A stretch of 64,000 bases of DNA, from positions 310,001 to 374,000 of the forward strand of contig NZ_VEVQ02000002.1 in assembly GCF_006491595.2 (NCBI RefSeq), in the 5' to 3' direction. Position numbers and translations under genes: made by a program. This document shows, piece by piece, positions 37,968 through 46,288 of this stretch. The stretch is from Flavobacterium jejuense (GTDB lineage: Bacteria > Bacteroidota > Bacteroidia > Flavobacteriales > Flavobacteriaceae). Position 1 is the stretch's first letter. Each line of letters opens with the position of its first letter. The notes below the pieces were generated by a model, which was not told the DNA's origin, did no database searches, and was given only the letters and a program-made list of their open reading frames with translations.

Positions 37968-38231
37968 ATGCCTAAACGCATGGAAGAAAGCGAACGCGAA
38001 ACTAGAAAACTATTAAAGCTAGAAGAAAGAATTGAGCCCCAATATAAGGAATACCAAAAGCTTTTAGATAAACTTAGTATTTGTATCTACAATTATAAAG
38101 AATCGTGCGCAGCTGTTAGTAAGGTTTATAGACAATCGATGAGAAATCCAATTAAACTAACCGAGAAGGATTCTCGAGAGTTTGATAAAAAGGAGGATAG
38201 TAGTAAAGAGTTACTGCTAAGAGTGGTTTGA
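37968..38231 (+). CDS. Possible small coiled-coil protein
   Basis: 87 residues, highly charged and helical (MPKRMEESERETRKLLKLEERI...), with no signal peptide or known domain. The two other forward frames are closed by stops, but the overlapping frame from ATG 37915 also runs for 33 basic residues, so the true gene model is unclear. It interrupts the spacing between two phosphoesterase genes. It could be a real small cytosolic protein or a relic. Confidence 0.4.
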   Translation: MPKRMEESERETRKLLKLEERIEPQYKEYQKLLDKLSICIYNYKESCAAVSKVYRQSMRNPIKLTEKDSREFDKKEDSSKELLLRVV

Positions 38232-38305
38232 GAATTGAAATAGAAAAGTTTAAATGAACTTTCTTTTTTAAATTAAAAATAATTTAATATTAAAGAACAA
38301 ATAAA

Positions 38306-39406
38306 ATGAAGAAATTAACTGTACTAATGTTATGTGTTTTTAGCTATTTTGGAACTGTTGCACAACAAAAAAAAGCCGTGAAAAATCCAAAAATAGTTTT
38401 AATTACTTTAGATGGTTTTCGCTGGCAGGAATTGTTCTCTGGTGCAGATAGCCTACTTATTTCAGATAAAAAATATGTAGAAGATACTATTGGGCTAAAA
38501 GAAAAATTTTGGAGAAATATAGCTGTAGAGAGAAGAATTGCTCTGATGCCTTTTTTCTGGAATGAAGTGGCTAAAATGGGACAATTGCACGGAAATAGAA
38601 ATCAAGGTAGTAATGTGAACCTAACCAATACGATGTGGTTCTCTTATCCAGGTTACAACGAGATTTTGACTGGTGCTGCTGATGACAAACACATCAATAG
38701 TAATGATAAATTAAATAATCCAAATGTTACGGTTTTAGAAAAAATAAATAAGCTTTCAAAATATAAAGGCAAGGTTGCTGCCTTTGGTAGTTGGGATGTT
38801 TTTCCTTTTATTATCAACGAATTACGTTCAGGGATACCTGTAAATGCGGGATTTGAGCTAGCTAAAGAAGGAAAGCTTTCTTCAAGAGAAGTCTTTTTAA
38901 ATGAATTACAGCCTAAGATTCCTTCACCATGGGAAGCTGTTCGATTTGATGCTTTTACTTCTAATTATGCCTTAGAGTACATGAAAAAAGAACATCCAGA
39001 ATTAGTTTTCATTTCTTACGGTGAAACAGATGATTTTGCTCATGATGGTAATTATCAGGCTTATTTAAATTCTGCTCATAATAGTGATGGTTTAATTCAG
39101 GAATTATGGAAATTTACTCAAGAGGATTCTTTTTATAAAGACAATACTATTTTTATTATTTCAACAGATCATGGACGAGGTACATTACCATTGGATCATT
39201 GGAGAGACCATGGTTCAGAAATAAAAGGATCTGATGAAGTTTGGTTAGTGGTTTTTGGTAATGGAATTGAAACATTAGGAGAGGTAACGAACAAAGAACA
39301 ATTGTACAGTAATCAAATTGCACCGACTATATTACAGCTCCTTGTCCCTTCATCAAAAGATGATTTGATGAAAGGTAAACCAATAGAATTACTTTTAAAG
39401 TATTAG
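38306..39406 (+). CDS. Alkaline-phosphatase-superfamily phosphoesterase (nucleotide pyrophosphatase-like)
   Basis: A 366-residue exported enzyme (signal peptide ending GTVAQ). Motifs of the phosphodiesterase/phosphoglyceromutase/sulfatase superfamily: VLITLDGFRW with the metal Asp, FSYPGYNEILTG where the nucleophile position of PTFPNH-type motifs appears to be Ser, GETDDFAHDG, ISTDHGRG, and DHWRDHG with metal His. Likely a two-metal phosphodiesterase or phosphatase in the periplasm. It is the third phosphoester hydrolase in the SusCD locus and the last gene before a bidirectional terminator. Confidence 0.85.
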   Translation: MKKLTVLMLCVFSYFGTVAQQKKAVKNPKIVLITLDGFRWQELFSGADSLLISDKKYVEDTIGLKEKFWRNIAVERRIALMPFFWNEVAKMGQLHGNRNQGSNVNLTNTMWFSYPGYNEILTGAADDKHINSNDKLNNPNVTVLEKINKLSKYKGKVAAFGSWDVFPFIINELRSGIPVNAGFELAKEGKLSSREVFLNELQPKIPSPWEAVRFDAFTSNYALEYMKKEHPELVFISYGETDDFAHDGNYQAYLNSAHNSDGLIQELWKFTQEDSFYKDNTIFIISTDHGRGTLPLDHWRDHGSEIKGSDEVWLVVFGNGIETLGEVTNKEQLYSNQIAPTILQLLVPSSKDDLMKGKPIELLLKY

Positions 39407-39530
39407 ATTGCTTTACTTCTTTTAATTTGTAGTAATAAATCCGTTTATTGATCTCAGATTTACTAATTATTTTACTTTCACTTCTAATTACATTGTGTAT
39501 AACTATTTCAGGACAAGGTATACTTATAAA

Positions 39531-39560
39531 AAAAATCAATACAAATCGTATTGATTTTTA
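39531..39560. terminator. Bidirectional terminator
   Basis: AATCAATAC and GTATTGATT form a 9-bp stem with a five-base loop, flanked by an A run on the left and a T run on the right. It separates convergent genes ending at 39406 and 39583. Confidence 0.85.
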
Positions 39561-39582
39561 TTGATATCTATTAATAAGTAAA

Positions 39583-40356
39583 TCATTTGTTTTTCTTCAA
39601 AATTTTATATTCTTCATAACAAGAACTAATGGCCTCTAGAATCTGTAAATCATTGGCAGACTTAATAAAATACTGTGAGTAATTACAGTTTTGAAGAATT
39701 AGTGGAATATCGTCTTTATCAATTTCTAAAAGAGCAGCTAAAGTTTCTCTGTCAAATTTAGTAGCAAGTAACTCTCTTATGGTGTCATCTTTTTTCATTT
39801 CTTTTAGCTTACGCATTTGTTTTGGTCGTTTACCAAAAGCGTTGTATAAGAAATCAGCTGGATTAAAAATAGCACCTAATACTTTTGTTACTGCACTTGG
39901 AGATTTGCTACCAGCTTCATAGCCAGCATCTAAGCCAGAAATACTATATCGGTAATCGCTTTCACTTACGGGTATAAGCTTAGTGTCTACCTCTACATAA
40001 CCTGTTAAATTGTATTTTGAAATAATGACTTCTTCCAAGGCATATGCTTTTTCTGTAAGCGAAATTTTTGAGGTTTTATTTTTTATCCAGTCATTAGTTA
40101 CTTTTACTTTAATTGTTTCAAAGCCTAGGTAAGAAAAAAGGAGCGTATCATTTGCTTTAGCGGCTAACTCAAAAAATCCATTACCATCAGTAATAGTTCC
40201 TCTAACTTTAGTAGTATTGATAACGTGAACATTATTCATAGGCAATTTGGTTTGACTATGAACAACAGTTCCTTGAATTTTTGTTACTAAAGTATCTGTT
40301 TGACCTATTGCAGAATGGGTCAAGAGTATAAATAAAAAGACTGTAAAATATCTCAT
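39583..40356 (-). CDS. Exported CarboxypepD-regulatory-like domain protein
   Basis: A 257-residue protein with signal peptide (LLTHSAIGQ). Residues about 25-110 form the beta-sandwich seen at the N-terminus of TonB receptors (IQGTVVHSQTKLPMNNVHVINTTKVRGTITDGNGFFEL). The remainder is helical (RKLKEMKKDDTIRELLATKFDRETLAALLEI) and not assigned. Such stand-alone proteins are common in Flavobacteriia; the role is unknown. It is monocistronic. Confidence 0.82.
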   Translation of the reverse strand: MRYFTVFLFILLTHSAIGQTDTLVTKIQGTVVHSQTKLPMNNVHVINTTKVRGTITDGNGFFELAAKANDTLLFSYLGFETIKVKVTNDWIKNKTSKISLTEKAYALEEVIISKYNLTGYVEVDTKLIPVSESDYRYSISGLDAGYEAGSKSPSAVTKVLGAIFNPADFLYNAFGKRPKQMRKLKEMKKDDTIRELLATKFDRETLAALLEIDKDDIPLILQNCNYSQYFIKSANDLQILEAISSCYEEYKILKKNK

Positions 40357-40445
40357 GTGTTAAATATTGATTCAAAAATACGAATCAAAAAGAGATATTT
40401 TACAGTCTTTTAATTAATTTATAAGAAAATTAACGAATATGTTTG

Positions 40446-42296
40446 TTAACTTCTTCTAGATCGTTTTGCTTTGTCAAAGAATCCATTAGAATCACCACCT
40501 TCGTTTCTTCTTCCTCTTCTTTCACCATCACCAGATTTTCTAACTTCAAATTTACGATCGCCACCAGATCTTCTATCTTTGCCTCCTGAGCGTCCGTCTC
40601 TAGAACTTCTTTCACCTCTAAATCCTCCACCGCCTCCTGAGCGTCTTTCTCCACCACGACCATTGTGGTCTCTTCTTCTAGAGTTTCCACCACCACCTTC
40701 GTTTTTAGAAATTTCAACATTTATTTTTCTACCTTGTAGGCTAAATGCATTTAAAACTTCCATCACTTTTGGTGCTAATGAAGCATCTGTATTAAAGAAA
40801 GAGAATCCTTCTTTTACGTCTACTTTGAATACATCATCACGACCTAGGTCTAAAGTTTCTTTTAAGAAATCTTTTAATGTCATCCAATCGAAATTATCTC
40901 TAGAACCAATGTTTATGAAGAAACGTACAGCTCCATCTGTTGGAATTGTTCCAGACTCTCTTCTTGTTCCACCATCTGAAGATAAATCACTAGATTTTTT
41001 ATAGTAATTAATGAAACGGTTAAACTCTACAGAAACCATTTTCTTAATTAATTCTTCTTTAGGTATGTCTTTTAAAACTTCTTCTATTGCAGGTAAGTAA
41101 GCATCAATTTCATGATCTACTTCTACATCTTTAATTCTATTTGCTAAATGGAATAATTGAATTTGACAAATTTCAATTCCAGATGGAATTGGTTTTTCTT
41201 CAAATTTCATTTTAATGATACGTTCAATCTGAGAAATTTTACGCAATTCACTTTTAGTGATAATAACTAATGAAGTACCAGATTTTCCTGCACGACCAGT
41301 TCTACCAGAACGGTGTGTATATGTTTCAACTTCATCTGGTAATTGATAATTGATAACGTGTGTAATATCATCAACATCAATTCCACGAGCAGCTACATCT
41401 GTAGCAACAAGCATTTGAATTTGTCTACCACGGAATGACTTCATTACTCCGTCACGTTGGGCTTGAGATAAATCTCCGTGTAGTGCAGCTGCACTATAAC
41501 CATCTTCGATTAATTTTTCAGCTACAGCTTGCGTGTCTCTTTTTGTTCTACAAAAGATTACAGAAAAGATATCTGGATTTGCATCAGCTAAACGTTTTAA
41601 TGCAGCATAACGATCACGAGCACTTACTAGATAAAATTCGTGAGAAACATTTTCGTTCCCAGAATTTTTATGACCAACAGTAATCTCTAATGGTTTTCTC
41701 ATGAAATCCTTAGCAATACGAGCCACTTCTTGAGGCATTGTTGCAGAGAATAACCAAGTGCTTTTTTCTTTTGGTGTATCTGATAAAATTGCTGTAATGT
41801 CTTCATAGAATCCCATGTTTAACATTTCATCAGCTTCATCTAATATACAATAGTTGATGTTTTTAATATTAACCATATTACGGTTAATCATGTCTTGCAT
41901 TCTCCCTGGAGTTGCAACAATAATTTGTGCGCCTCTTCTTATGTGACTAGCCTGTTCAGTAATACTAGCACCACCATAAATAGCGACAGTATTTAACCCT
42001 TTAATGTATTTAGAGTATAGTTTAATCTCATTTGTAATTTGAAGACATAACTCTCTTGTAGGCGATAAAATTAATGCCTGAGTATCTCTGTTTTCAGGAT
42101 TAATTTTTTGAATAAGTGGAAAACCAAATGCAGCAGTTTTACCCGTTCCAGTTTGGGCTAATGCTACAATGTCGGTGTCTTTTTCCAATAATAGGGGAAT
42201 CGCTTTTTCCTGTACTTCCGATGGACTTTCAAATCCAAGGTCCTTGATCGCGAGCAGAAGCGATTCGTTTAGACCTAATTGTTCAAATTTATTCAT
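40446..42296 (-). CDS. DEAD-box RNA helicase with DbpA-type domain and RG-rich tail
   Basis: A 616-residue ATP-dependent RNA helicase (CshA/DeaD type). Motifs: Q motif region GFESPSEVQEKAI, Walker A AQTGTGKT, PTRELCL, DEAD in ILDEADEML, SAT, and HRSGRTGR. After the helicase core comes a DbpA-like RNA-binding domain (about 460-540: VRFFINIGSRDNFDWMTL) and a strongly basic Arg/Gly/Ser-rich tail to the end. Likely works in ribosome assembly or mRNA turnover at low temperature. The long plus-strand frames opposite the tail are composition artefacts. Confidence 0.96.
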   Translation of the reverse strand: MNKFEQLGLNESLLLAIKDLGFESPSEVQEKAIPLLLEKDTDIVALAQTGTGKTAAFGFPLIQKINPENRDTQALILSPTRELCLQITNEIKLYSKYIKGLNTVAIYGGASITEQASHIRRGAQIIVATPGRMQDMINRNMVNIKNINYCILDEADEMLNMGFYEDITAILSDTPKEKSTWLFSATMPQEVARIAKDFMRKPLEITVGHKNSGNENVSHEFYLVSARDRYAALKRLADANPDIFSVIFCRTKRDTQAVAEKLIEDGYSAAALHGDLSQAQRDGVMKSFRGRQIQMLVATDVAARGIDVDDITHVINYQLPDEVETYTHRSGRTGRAGKSGTSLVIITKSELRKISQIERIIKMKFEEKPIPSGIEICQIQLFHLANRIKDVEVDHEIDAYLPAIEEVLKDIPKEELIKKMVSVEFNRFINYYKKSSDLSSDGGTRRESGTIPTDGAVRFFINIGSRDNFDWMTLKDFLKETLDLGRDDVFKVDVKEGFSFFNTDASLAPKVMEVLNAFSLQGRKINVEISKNEGGGGNSRRRDHNGRGGERRSGGGGGFRGERSSRDGRSGGKDRRSGGDRKFEVRKSGDGERRGRRNEGGDSNGFFDKAKRSRRS

Positions 42297-42316
42297 AAAA
42301 TATTTTAAATTGGGTG

Positions 42317-42324
42317 CAAAGGTA
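42317..42324 (-). promoter_or_regulatory. -7 box of the helicase gene
   Basis: Minus-strand TACCTTTG fits TAnnTTTG, 20 bases upstream of the ATG. Confidence 0.55.
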
Positions 42325-42454
42325 GCTTTAATTAATCGGATAAACTAATTTGTTTGTAATTGATTTACAAATGATTGCGTTTTTAATTAAGGGTATTGAG
42401 AATAAAAATTGACTTACAATATAGAAATATTAATTTTAAATGTTATTTATTGGG

Positions 42455-42462
42455 TATTTTTG
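42455..42462 (+). promoter_or_regulatory. -7 box of the TRIC-like channel gene
   Basis: TATTTTTG fits TAnnTTTG, 14 bases before the ATG at 42477. Confidence 0.55.
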
Positions 42463-42476
42463 TCAGAAAATAGTAT

Positions 42477-43091
42477 ATGATTGAATTTATTGATATAATT
42501 GGAACATTAGTGTTTGCAATATCTGGAGCTTTAACTGCTATTTATAAAAAACTAGATTTATTTGGAGTGTATTGCATTGCTTTTGTTACCGCTTTAGGTG
42601 GAGGAACCTTGAGAGATATTTTGATTGGAAATGCACCAGTAGGATGGATGCTGGACTTGAAATATATTGGGATAATTTTTATAGGTTTTTTACTTTCGAT
42701 TCTGTTTAATAAATATTTAGAAAAGTTAAGGATTTCCTTATTTTTATTTGATACAATTGGTTTTGGTGTTTTTACATTGATTGGAATTGAAAAAGGGATT
42801 GAATATCAATTACATCCAGTAATTTGTGTTGTATTAGGTACTTTAACGGCTACTTTTGGAGGTGTAATTCGAGATATACTTTGTAATGAAATTCCAGTCT
42901 TATTTCGTAAAGAAATTTATGCTACCTTATGTATTTTGGGAGGGATTTTGTTTTTTATATTGCAAGAATTAAATGTGAATCAAGATGTATTGTATTTGGC
43001 TACTAGTAGTTTTATTATTAGTATTCGAATGATAGCGTTTAAGTTTAATTGGAGTTTGCCTACTGGGAATGCTTTTCTAAAAAAAGGATAA
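42477..43091 (+). CDS. TRIC-family (UPF0126) membrane channel
   Basis: A 204-residue inner-membrane protein with about seven hydrophobic helices arranged as two copies of a three-helix unit. The repeated motif is GALTAIYK...TALGGGTLRDILIG in the first half and TATFGGVIRDILCNEIP in the second, the glycine-rich GGG/GG-RD signature of prokaryotic trimeric intracellular cation channels. Likely conducts monovalent cations. Its last 32 bases overlap the convergent rdgB gene. Confidence 0.9.
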   Translation: MIEFIDIIGTLVFAISGALTAIYKKLDLFGVYCIAFVTALGGGTLRDILIGNAPVGWMLDLKYIGIIFIGFLLSILFNKYLEKLRISLFLFDTIGFGVFTLIGIEKGIEYQLHPVICVVLGTLTATFGGVIRDILCNEIPVLFRKEIYATLCILGGILFFILQELNVNQDVLYLATSSFIISIRMIAFKFNWSLPTGNAFLKKG

Positions 43092-43641
43092 GTTGATTAA
43101 TTGCTTTTGCTCTATGACTATAAGTGCTTTTCTCTTTCATACTTAGTTGAGCGAAGGTTTTATCTAATCCATTTGGTTGGAATATAGGATCATAACCAAA
43201 ACCTTGATTGCCAGTTTTTTCTTTTGTGATTATACCTTCAGCAATTCCTGTAAAAAGATGTTGATTGTTATTTATATTTAACGCTATAACTGTTTTGAAA
43301 TTAGCTTTTCTATTGGATGAATTTTCAAGACCTTCTAGTAATTTCTTCATATTGTCATCAGCATTTTTTTGTTCTCCTGCATAACGAGCAGAATAAACTC
43401 CAGGGTCACCATTTAAAGCATTTACTTCTAATCCAGTGTCATCAGCAAAACAATTGTATCCAAATTTTTCTGTTACATAATTGGCTTTTAAAATAGCATT
43501 TCCTTCAATTGTAGAAGCGGTCTCGGGAATATCTTCATAGCAACCAATGTCTTCTAAACTCAAAATAGAAATAGTATTGGGAAGCATTTGTTGAATTTCT
43601 GCTATTTTATTTTTATTATTTGAAGCAAATACGAGTTTCAT
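43060..43641 (-). CDS. rdgB: RdgB/HAM1-family non-canonical purine NTP pyrophosphatase
   Basis: A 193-residue cytosolic enzyme hydrolysing dITP, ITP and XTP to monophosphates, keeping aberrant purines out of nucleic acids. Motifs: LVFASNNKNKIAEI at the N-terminus, FADDTGLEVNALNGDPGVYSARYAG, and GFGYDPIFQPNGLDKTFAQL, then HRAKA. Its start overlaps the stop of the upstream acyltransferase gene by one base, and its end overlaps the convergent channel gene. Confidence 0.95.
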   Translation of the reverse strand: MKLVFASNNKNKIAEIQQMLPNTISILSLEDIGCYEDIPETASTIEGNAILKANYVTEKFGYNCFADDTGLEVNALNGDPGVYSARYAGEQKNADDNMKKLLEGLENSSNRKANFKTVIALNINNNQHLFTGIAEGIITKEKTGNQGFGYDPIFQPNGLDKTFAQLSMKEKSTYSHRAKAINQLILFLEKHSQ

Positions 43642-44519
43642 TATTTTTTATTTTTTTTATGTTTCCAGCGTTTGTGAGTCCATAAGTAATATTCTGGAGC
43701 TTCGTAAATTTGTTCTTCTATTTTTTTAATAAATGCTTCAGATATTTCATAATTAGGTACAGATTTAGCATCTTCTGTCATTATTTCTATGGTACCCTCG
43801 TAATATCCTCGTTTTATTTTTTTTGTTTTTAAAAAAACTACATTCATATCCAGTCGTTTAGCTAAAAGTTCAGCTCCTACATGTATAGGTGTTTCAATAC
43901 CCATGAAAGTAAACCAATGCGATTTTAAAGAAGACTTGGGTGATTGATCACTAGCAAAGCCCCAAATTCCTAAAATTCCCTCTCTATGATTTTGCTCGGC
44001 TATGGAAATAGTTTCTTTGGTTGTGATTAAAATTGCTTTGAATTTCGAACGTATGTCATGAACTAGTTTGTCAAAATACTTATTAGCTATTTTTTTATAA
44101 ATCCCATATCCGTTAAAAGTGATGTAGTAGTTCATTGAAATAACCCATTCATAACTTGCATAATGTCCGCAAAGCAAAGCAATACTTTTTCCTTTTTTTT
44201 CTAGATCTAATATTACGTCTAAGTTTGTGAATTTATAATGTTTTTCAATTTCTGATCTTGATATAGTCATAGTTTTTATCATTTCTAAAAACATATCACA
44301 CATATGTGAATAAAATTTCTTCTCAATTTGTTTTCTCTCTTCGAATGATAAATGAGGTAATGCCATTGCTATGTTTTCTCTCACTGTTTTTTTTCTGTAA
44401 CCAATAATTCTATATACCAAAAAACAAACAAAATCAGAAAAAATGTAAAGTAAACGGAATGGTAAAATAGATATTAGGAATAGAATGGGATATAATAAAA
44501 GATATACGATTAATTGCAT
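43641..44519 (-). CDS. LpxL/HtrB-type lipid A acyltransferase
   Basis: A 292-residue inner-membrane-associated acyltransferase. An N-terminal hydrophobic anchor (LLLYPILFLISILPFRLLYIF) is followed by the HxxxxE catalytic motif in LLCGHYASYEW and by the substrate region GIWGFASDQSPKS, ending with APEYYLWTHKRWKHK, characteristic of the LpxL/MsbB family. Adds a secondary acyl chain to lipid A or a related lipid. Translationally coupled to rdgB. Confidence 0.92.
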   Translation of the reverse strand: MQLIVYLLLYPILFLISILPFRLLYIFSDFVCFLVYRIIGYRKKTVRENIAMALPHLSFEERKQIEKKFYSHMCDMFLEMIKTMTISRSEIEKHYKFTNLDVILDLEKKGKSIALLCGHYASYEWVISMNYYITFNGYGIYKKIANKYFDKLVHDIRSKFKAILITTKETISIAEQNHREGILGIWGFASDQSPKSSLKSHWFTFMGIETPIHVGAELLAKRLDMNVVFLKTKKIKRGYYEGTIEIMTEDAKSVPNYEISEAFIKKIEEQIYEAPEYYLWTHKRWKHKKNKK

Positions 44520-44603
44520 ATTATTTTTTTTACAAATATACTTTTTTAAAATAATAAGGAAATACCCAAAGTATTATTAAATTTACAAAAAAATAAAAAA
44601 TTA

Positions 44604-45245
44604 ATGGATATACTTTTAATAGCTGTAATTGGAATAACAGCATTAGTTAGCTACAAAGGATTTAATGATAATGATTTTTTTAGAAAATATGAGTTTCATA
44701 TTGGTAGAATTAGATCAGGAGAACAAATTAGAATGATTACTTCTGGTTTTCTTCACTTAGATTTTATGCATTTACTTTTTAATATGTTTACCTTGTATTT
44801 TTTTGCTCCAATAGTTTTGGATTATTTAGGTAATATTTATTTTTTGTATATTTATTTAGGAAGTATGATTGCAGGAAGTTTACTTACTTTATATATGCAT
44901 AAGAACGATTATTCTTACAGGGCTATTGGTGCTTCTGGTGCTGTAACAGGAATTATTTATAGTTCAATTTTATTGTATCCAGATTTGAGTTTGTATTTTT
45001 TCTTTATTCCAATTCCAATTCCAGGATATATTTTTGGAATAGGTTATTTGTTGTATTCAATTTATGGAATGAAAGCTAAGAGAGATAATATTGGACATAC
45101 AGCTCATTTTGGAGGAGCAATAGGAGGTTATTTAATAACTTTAATAAGGCAACCTTCATTGTTTGAATCTAATACTAAAATGGTTGTTTTATTAACGATA
45201 CCTATTGTAGTTTTATTTTATATGCATAAAACAAATAAACTTTGA
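44604..45245 (+). CDS. Rhomboid-family intramembrane serine protease
   Basis: A 213-residue protein with about six transmembrane helices. Catalytic dyad: Ser in GASGAVTGIIYSS and His in HTAHFGGAIGG; the helix 2 motif HLDFMHLLFNMFTLYFF is also conserved. Cleaves membrane-spanning substrates; the targets are unknown. It runs in the same direction as the SIMPL gene 46 bases downstream. Confidence 0.93.
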   Translation: MDILLIAVIGITALVSYKGFNDNDFFRKYEFHIGRIRSGEQIRMITSGFLHLDFMHLLFNMFTLYFFAPIVLDYLGNIYFLYIYLGSMIAGSLLTLYMHKNDYSYRAIGASGAVTGIIYSSILLYPDLSLYFFFIPIPIPGYIFGIGYLLYSIYGMKAKRDNIGHTAHFGGAIGGYLITLIRQPSLFESNTKMVVLLTIPIVVLFYMHKTNKL

Positions 45246-45291
45246 TTTGGCACGTATTTTGATTTGAACTATAATAAAAATTTTAAAAACC

Positions 45292-45987
45292 ATGAAAAGA
45301 ACAATTTTAACATTAGTAGTAGTACTTACAACGATTATGAATCAAGCACAACAAAACAATATTAATTCAATAGCACAAGTTACCGTTTCAGGTGAAGGAA
45401 AGATTAAAGTGACTCCAGATGAAGCGATAATTACTGTTGGTGTAGAGTATACAGGACAGGATGCTACTGAGGTAAAAAAGAAAAATGACGAGACGGTAGA
45501 TCAAGTAATTAAAACAATTAAGAAAAACGGAATTCCAGTTTCAGATTTTCAATCACAGCGAATTTCGTTGTATAAAAACTATGATTATCAGACTAAAAAG
45601 AACAACTATGTTGCGAGTCAAACTATTTCAATTCATTTAAAAGATTTATCAAAGTATGAAGCTTTGATGGTGGATTTAGTAAATAGTGGAATTAATCAAA
45701 TACAAGGAGTAGAGTTTAAGAGTTCTAAATTGAAACAATATGAAACAGAAGCGAGAAAAAAGGCTGTTTTAGATGCTAAAATGAAAGCTGAGGACTATGT
45801 AGTTGTTTTAGGACAAAAAATAGGTAAAGCCATTTTAATTTCAGATACGACTCAATCTAGTTTTCCTCAGCCTATGTATAGAAATGTAATGGCAAAAAGT
45901 TTAGAAATGGCAACTCCTAATGAAACTTTAGCTATTGGTGAAATTGATGTAATGGCTAATGTTACTATTAGTTTTCTATTACAATAA
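45292..45987 (+). CDS. SIMPL (DUF541)-domain exported protein
   Basis: 231 residues with a signal peptide (ending MNQAQQ). SIMPL motifs: VTVSGEGKIKVTPDEAIITVGVEYTG, DFQSQRISLYKNYDYQ, and GVEFKSSKLKQYETEARKKAVLDAKMKAEDYV, which is the C-terminal conserved helix. Family members are periplasmic and form ring-like oligomers; BP26/OMP28 is the best-known relative. Two more distant relatives occur at 50561-52481. Confidence 0.9.
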   Translation: MKRTILTLVVVLTTIMNQAQQNNINSIAQVTVSGEGKIKVTPDEAIITVGVEYTGQDATEVKKKNDETVDQVIKTIKKNGIPVSDFQSQRISLYKNYDYQTKKNNYVASQTISIHLKDLSKYEALMVDLVNSGINQIQGVEFKSSKLKQYETEARKKAVLDAKMKAEDYVVVLGQKIGKAILISDTTQSSFPQPMYRNVMAKSLEMATPNETLAIGEIDVMANVTISFLLQ

Positions 45988-46007
45988 AAAAAATAAAAAG
46001 GTGGAAT

Positions 46008-46040
46008 AAAAAAAAGCATCAAGATATTGATGCTTTTTTT
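46008..46040. terminator. Bidirectional terminator between SIMPL gene and tRNA-Tyr
   Basis: GCATCAA (46016-46022) and TTGATGC (46027-46033) with a GATA loop, A run on the left and T7 on the right, so it serves both the plus-strand gene and the minus-strand tRNA. Confidence 0.85.
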
Positions 46041-46041
46041 G

Positions 46042-46122
46042 TGGGGAGAGCAGGATTCGAACCTGCGAAGTTTTCACAGCAGATTTACAGTCTGCCCTCG
46101 TTGGCCGCTTGAGTATCTCCCC
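46042..46122 (-). tRNA. tRNA-Tyr (GTA)
   Basis: On the minus strand GGGGAGA pairs with TCTCCCC as acceptor stem, CTC/GAG forms the D arm, GCAGA/TCTGC flank the loop CTGTAAA with anticodon GTA, a short variable arm follows, and GCAGG/CCTGC with TTCGAAT form the T arm. Discriminator base is A and CCA is not encoded, as usual in Bacteroidota. Class II shape fits bacterial tRNA-Tyr. Confidence 0.96.
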
Positions 46123-46236
46123 AGCCTGCCGCTATTTTGACTTAGCGATGGCAAATATACTATTGTTTTTTATATTCCCAAATAAAAATTAAGCTATTTT
46201 TTTAATTAATTTGTAACTATTTGTAAATGAAAAGTA

Positions 46237-46266
46237 TAAAAAAATCTCCCTAAGGAGATTTTTTAA
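46237..46266 (-). terminator. Terminator of the TlpA-like gene
   Basis: AAATCTCC and GGAGATTT pair with a CTAA loop, with T runs in both directions; it lies just after the stop at 46289. Confidence 0.8.
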
Positions 46267-46288
46267 ATTTTATCTAAATTTAGATGAA

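Noticed and set aside
37915..38016. Overlapping 33-codon basic frame from ATG 37915
   Set aside because: Ends early and has no domain; the 87-codon frame is somewhat better, though both are weak.
40471..41004. Long plus-strand frame of 177 codons opposite the helicase tail
   Set aside because: It is a Pro/Leu-rich mirror of the Arg/Gly-rich tail of the helicase gene, with no start context or neighbours.
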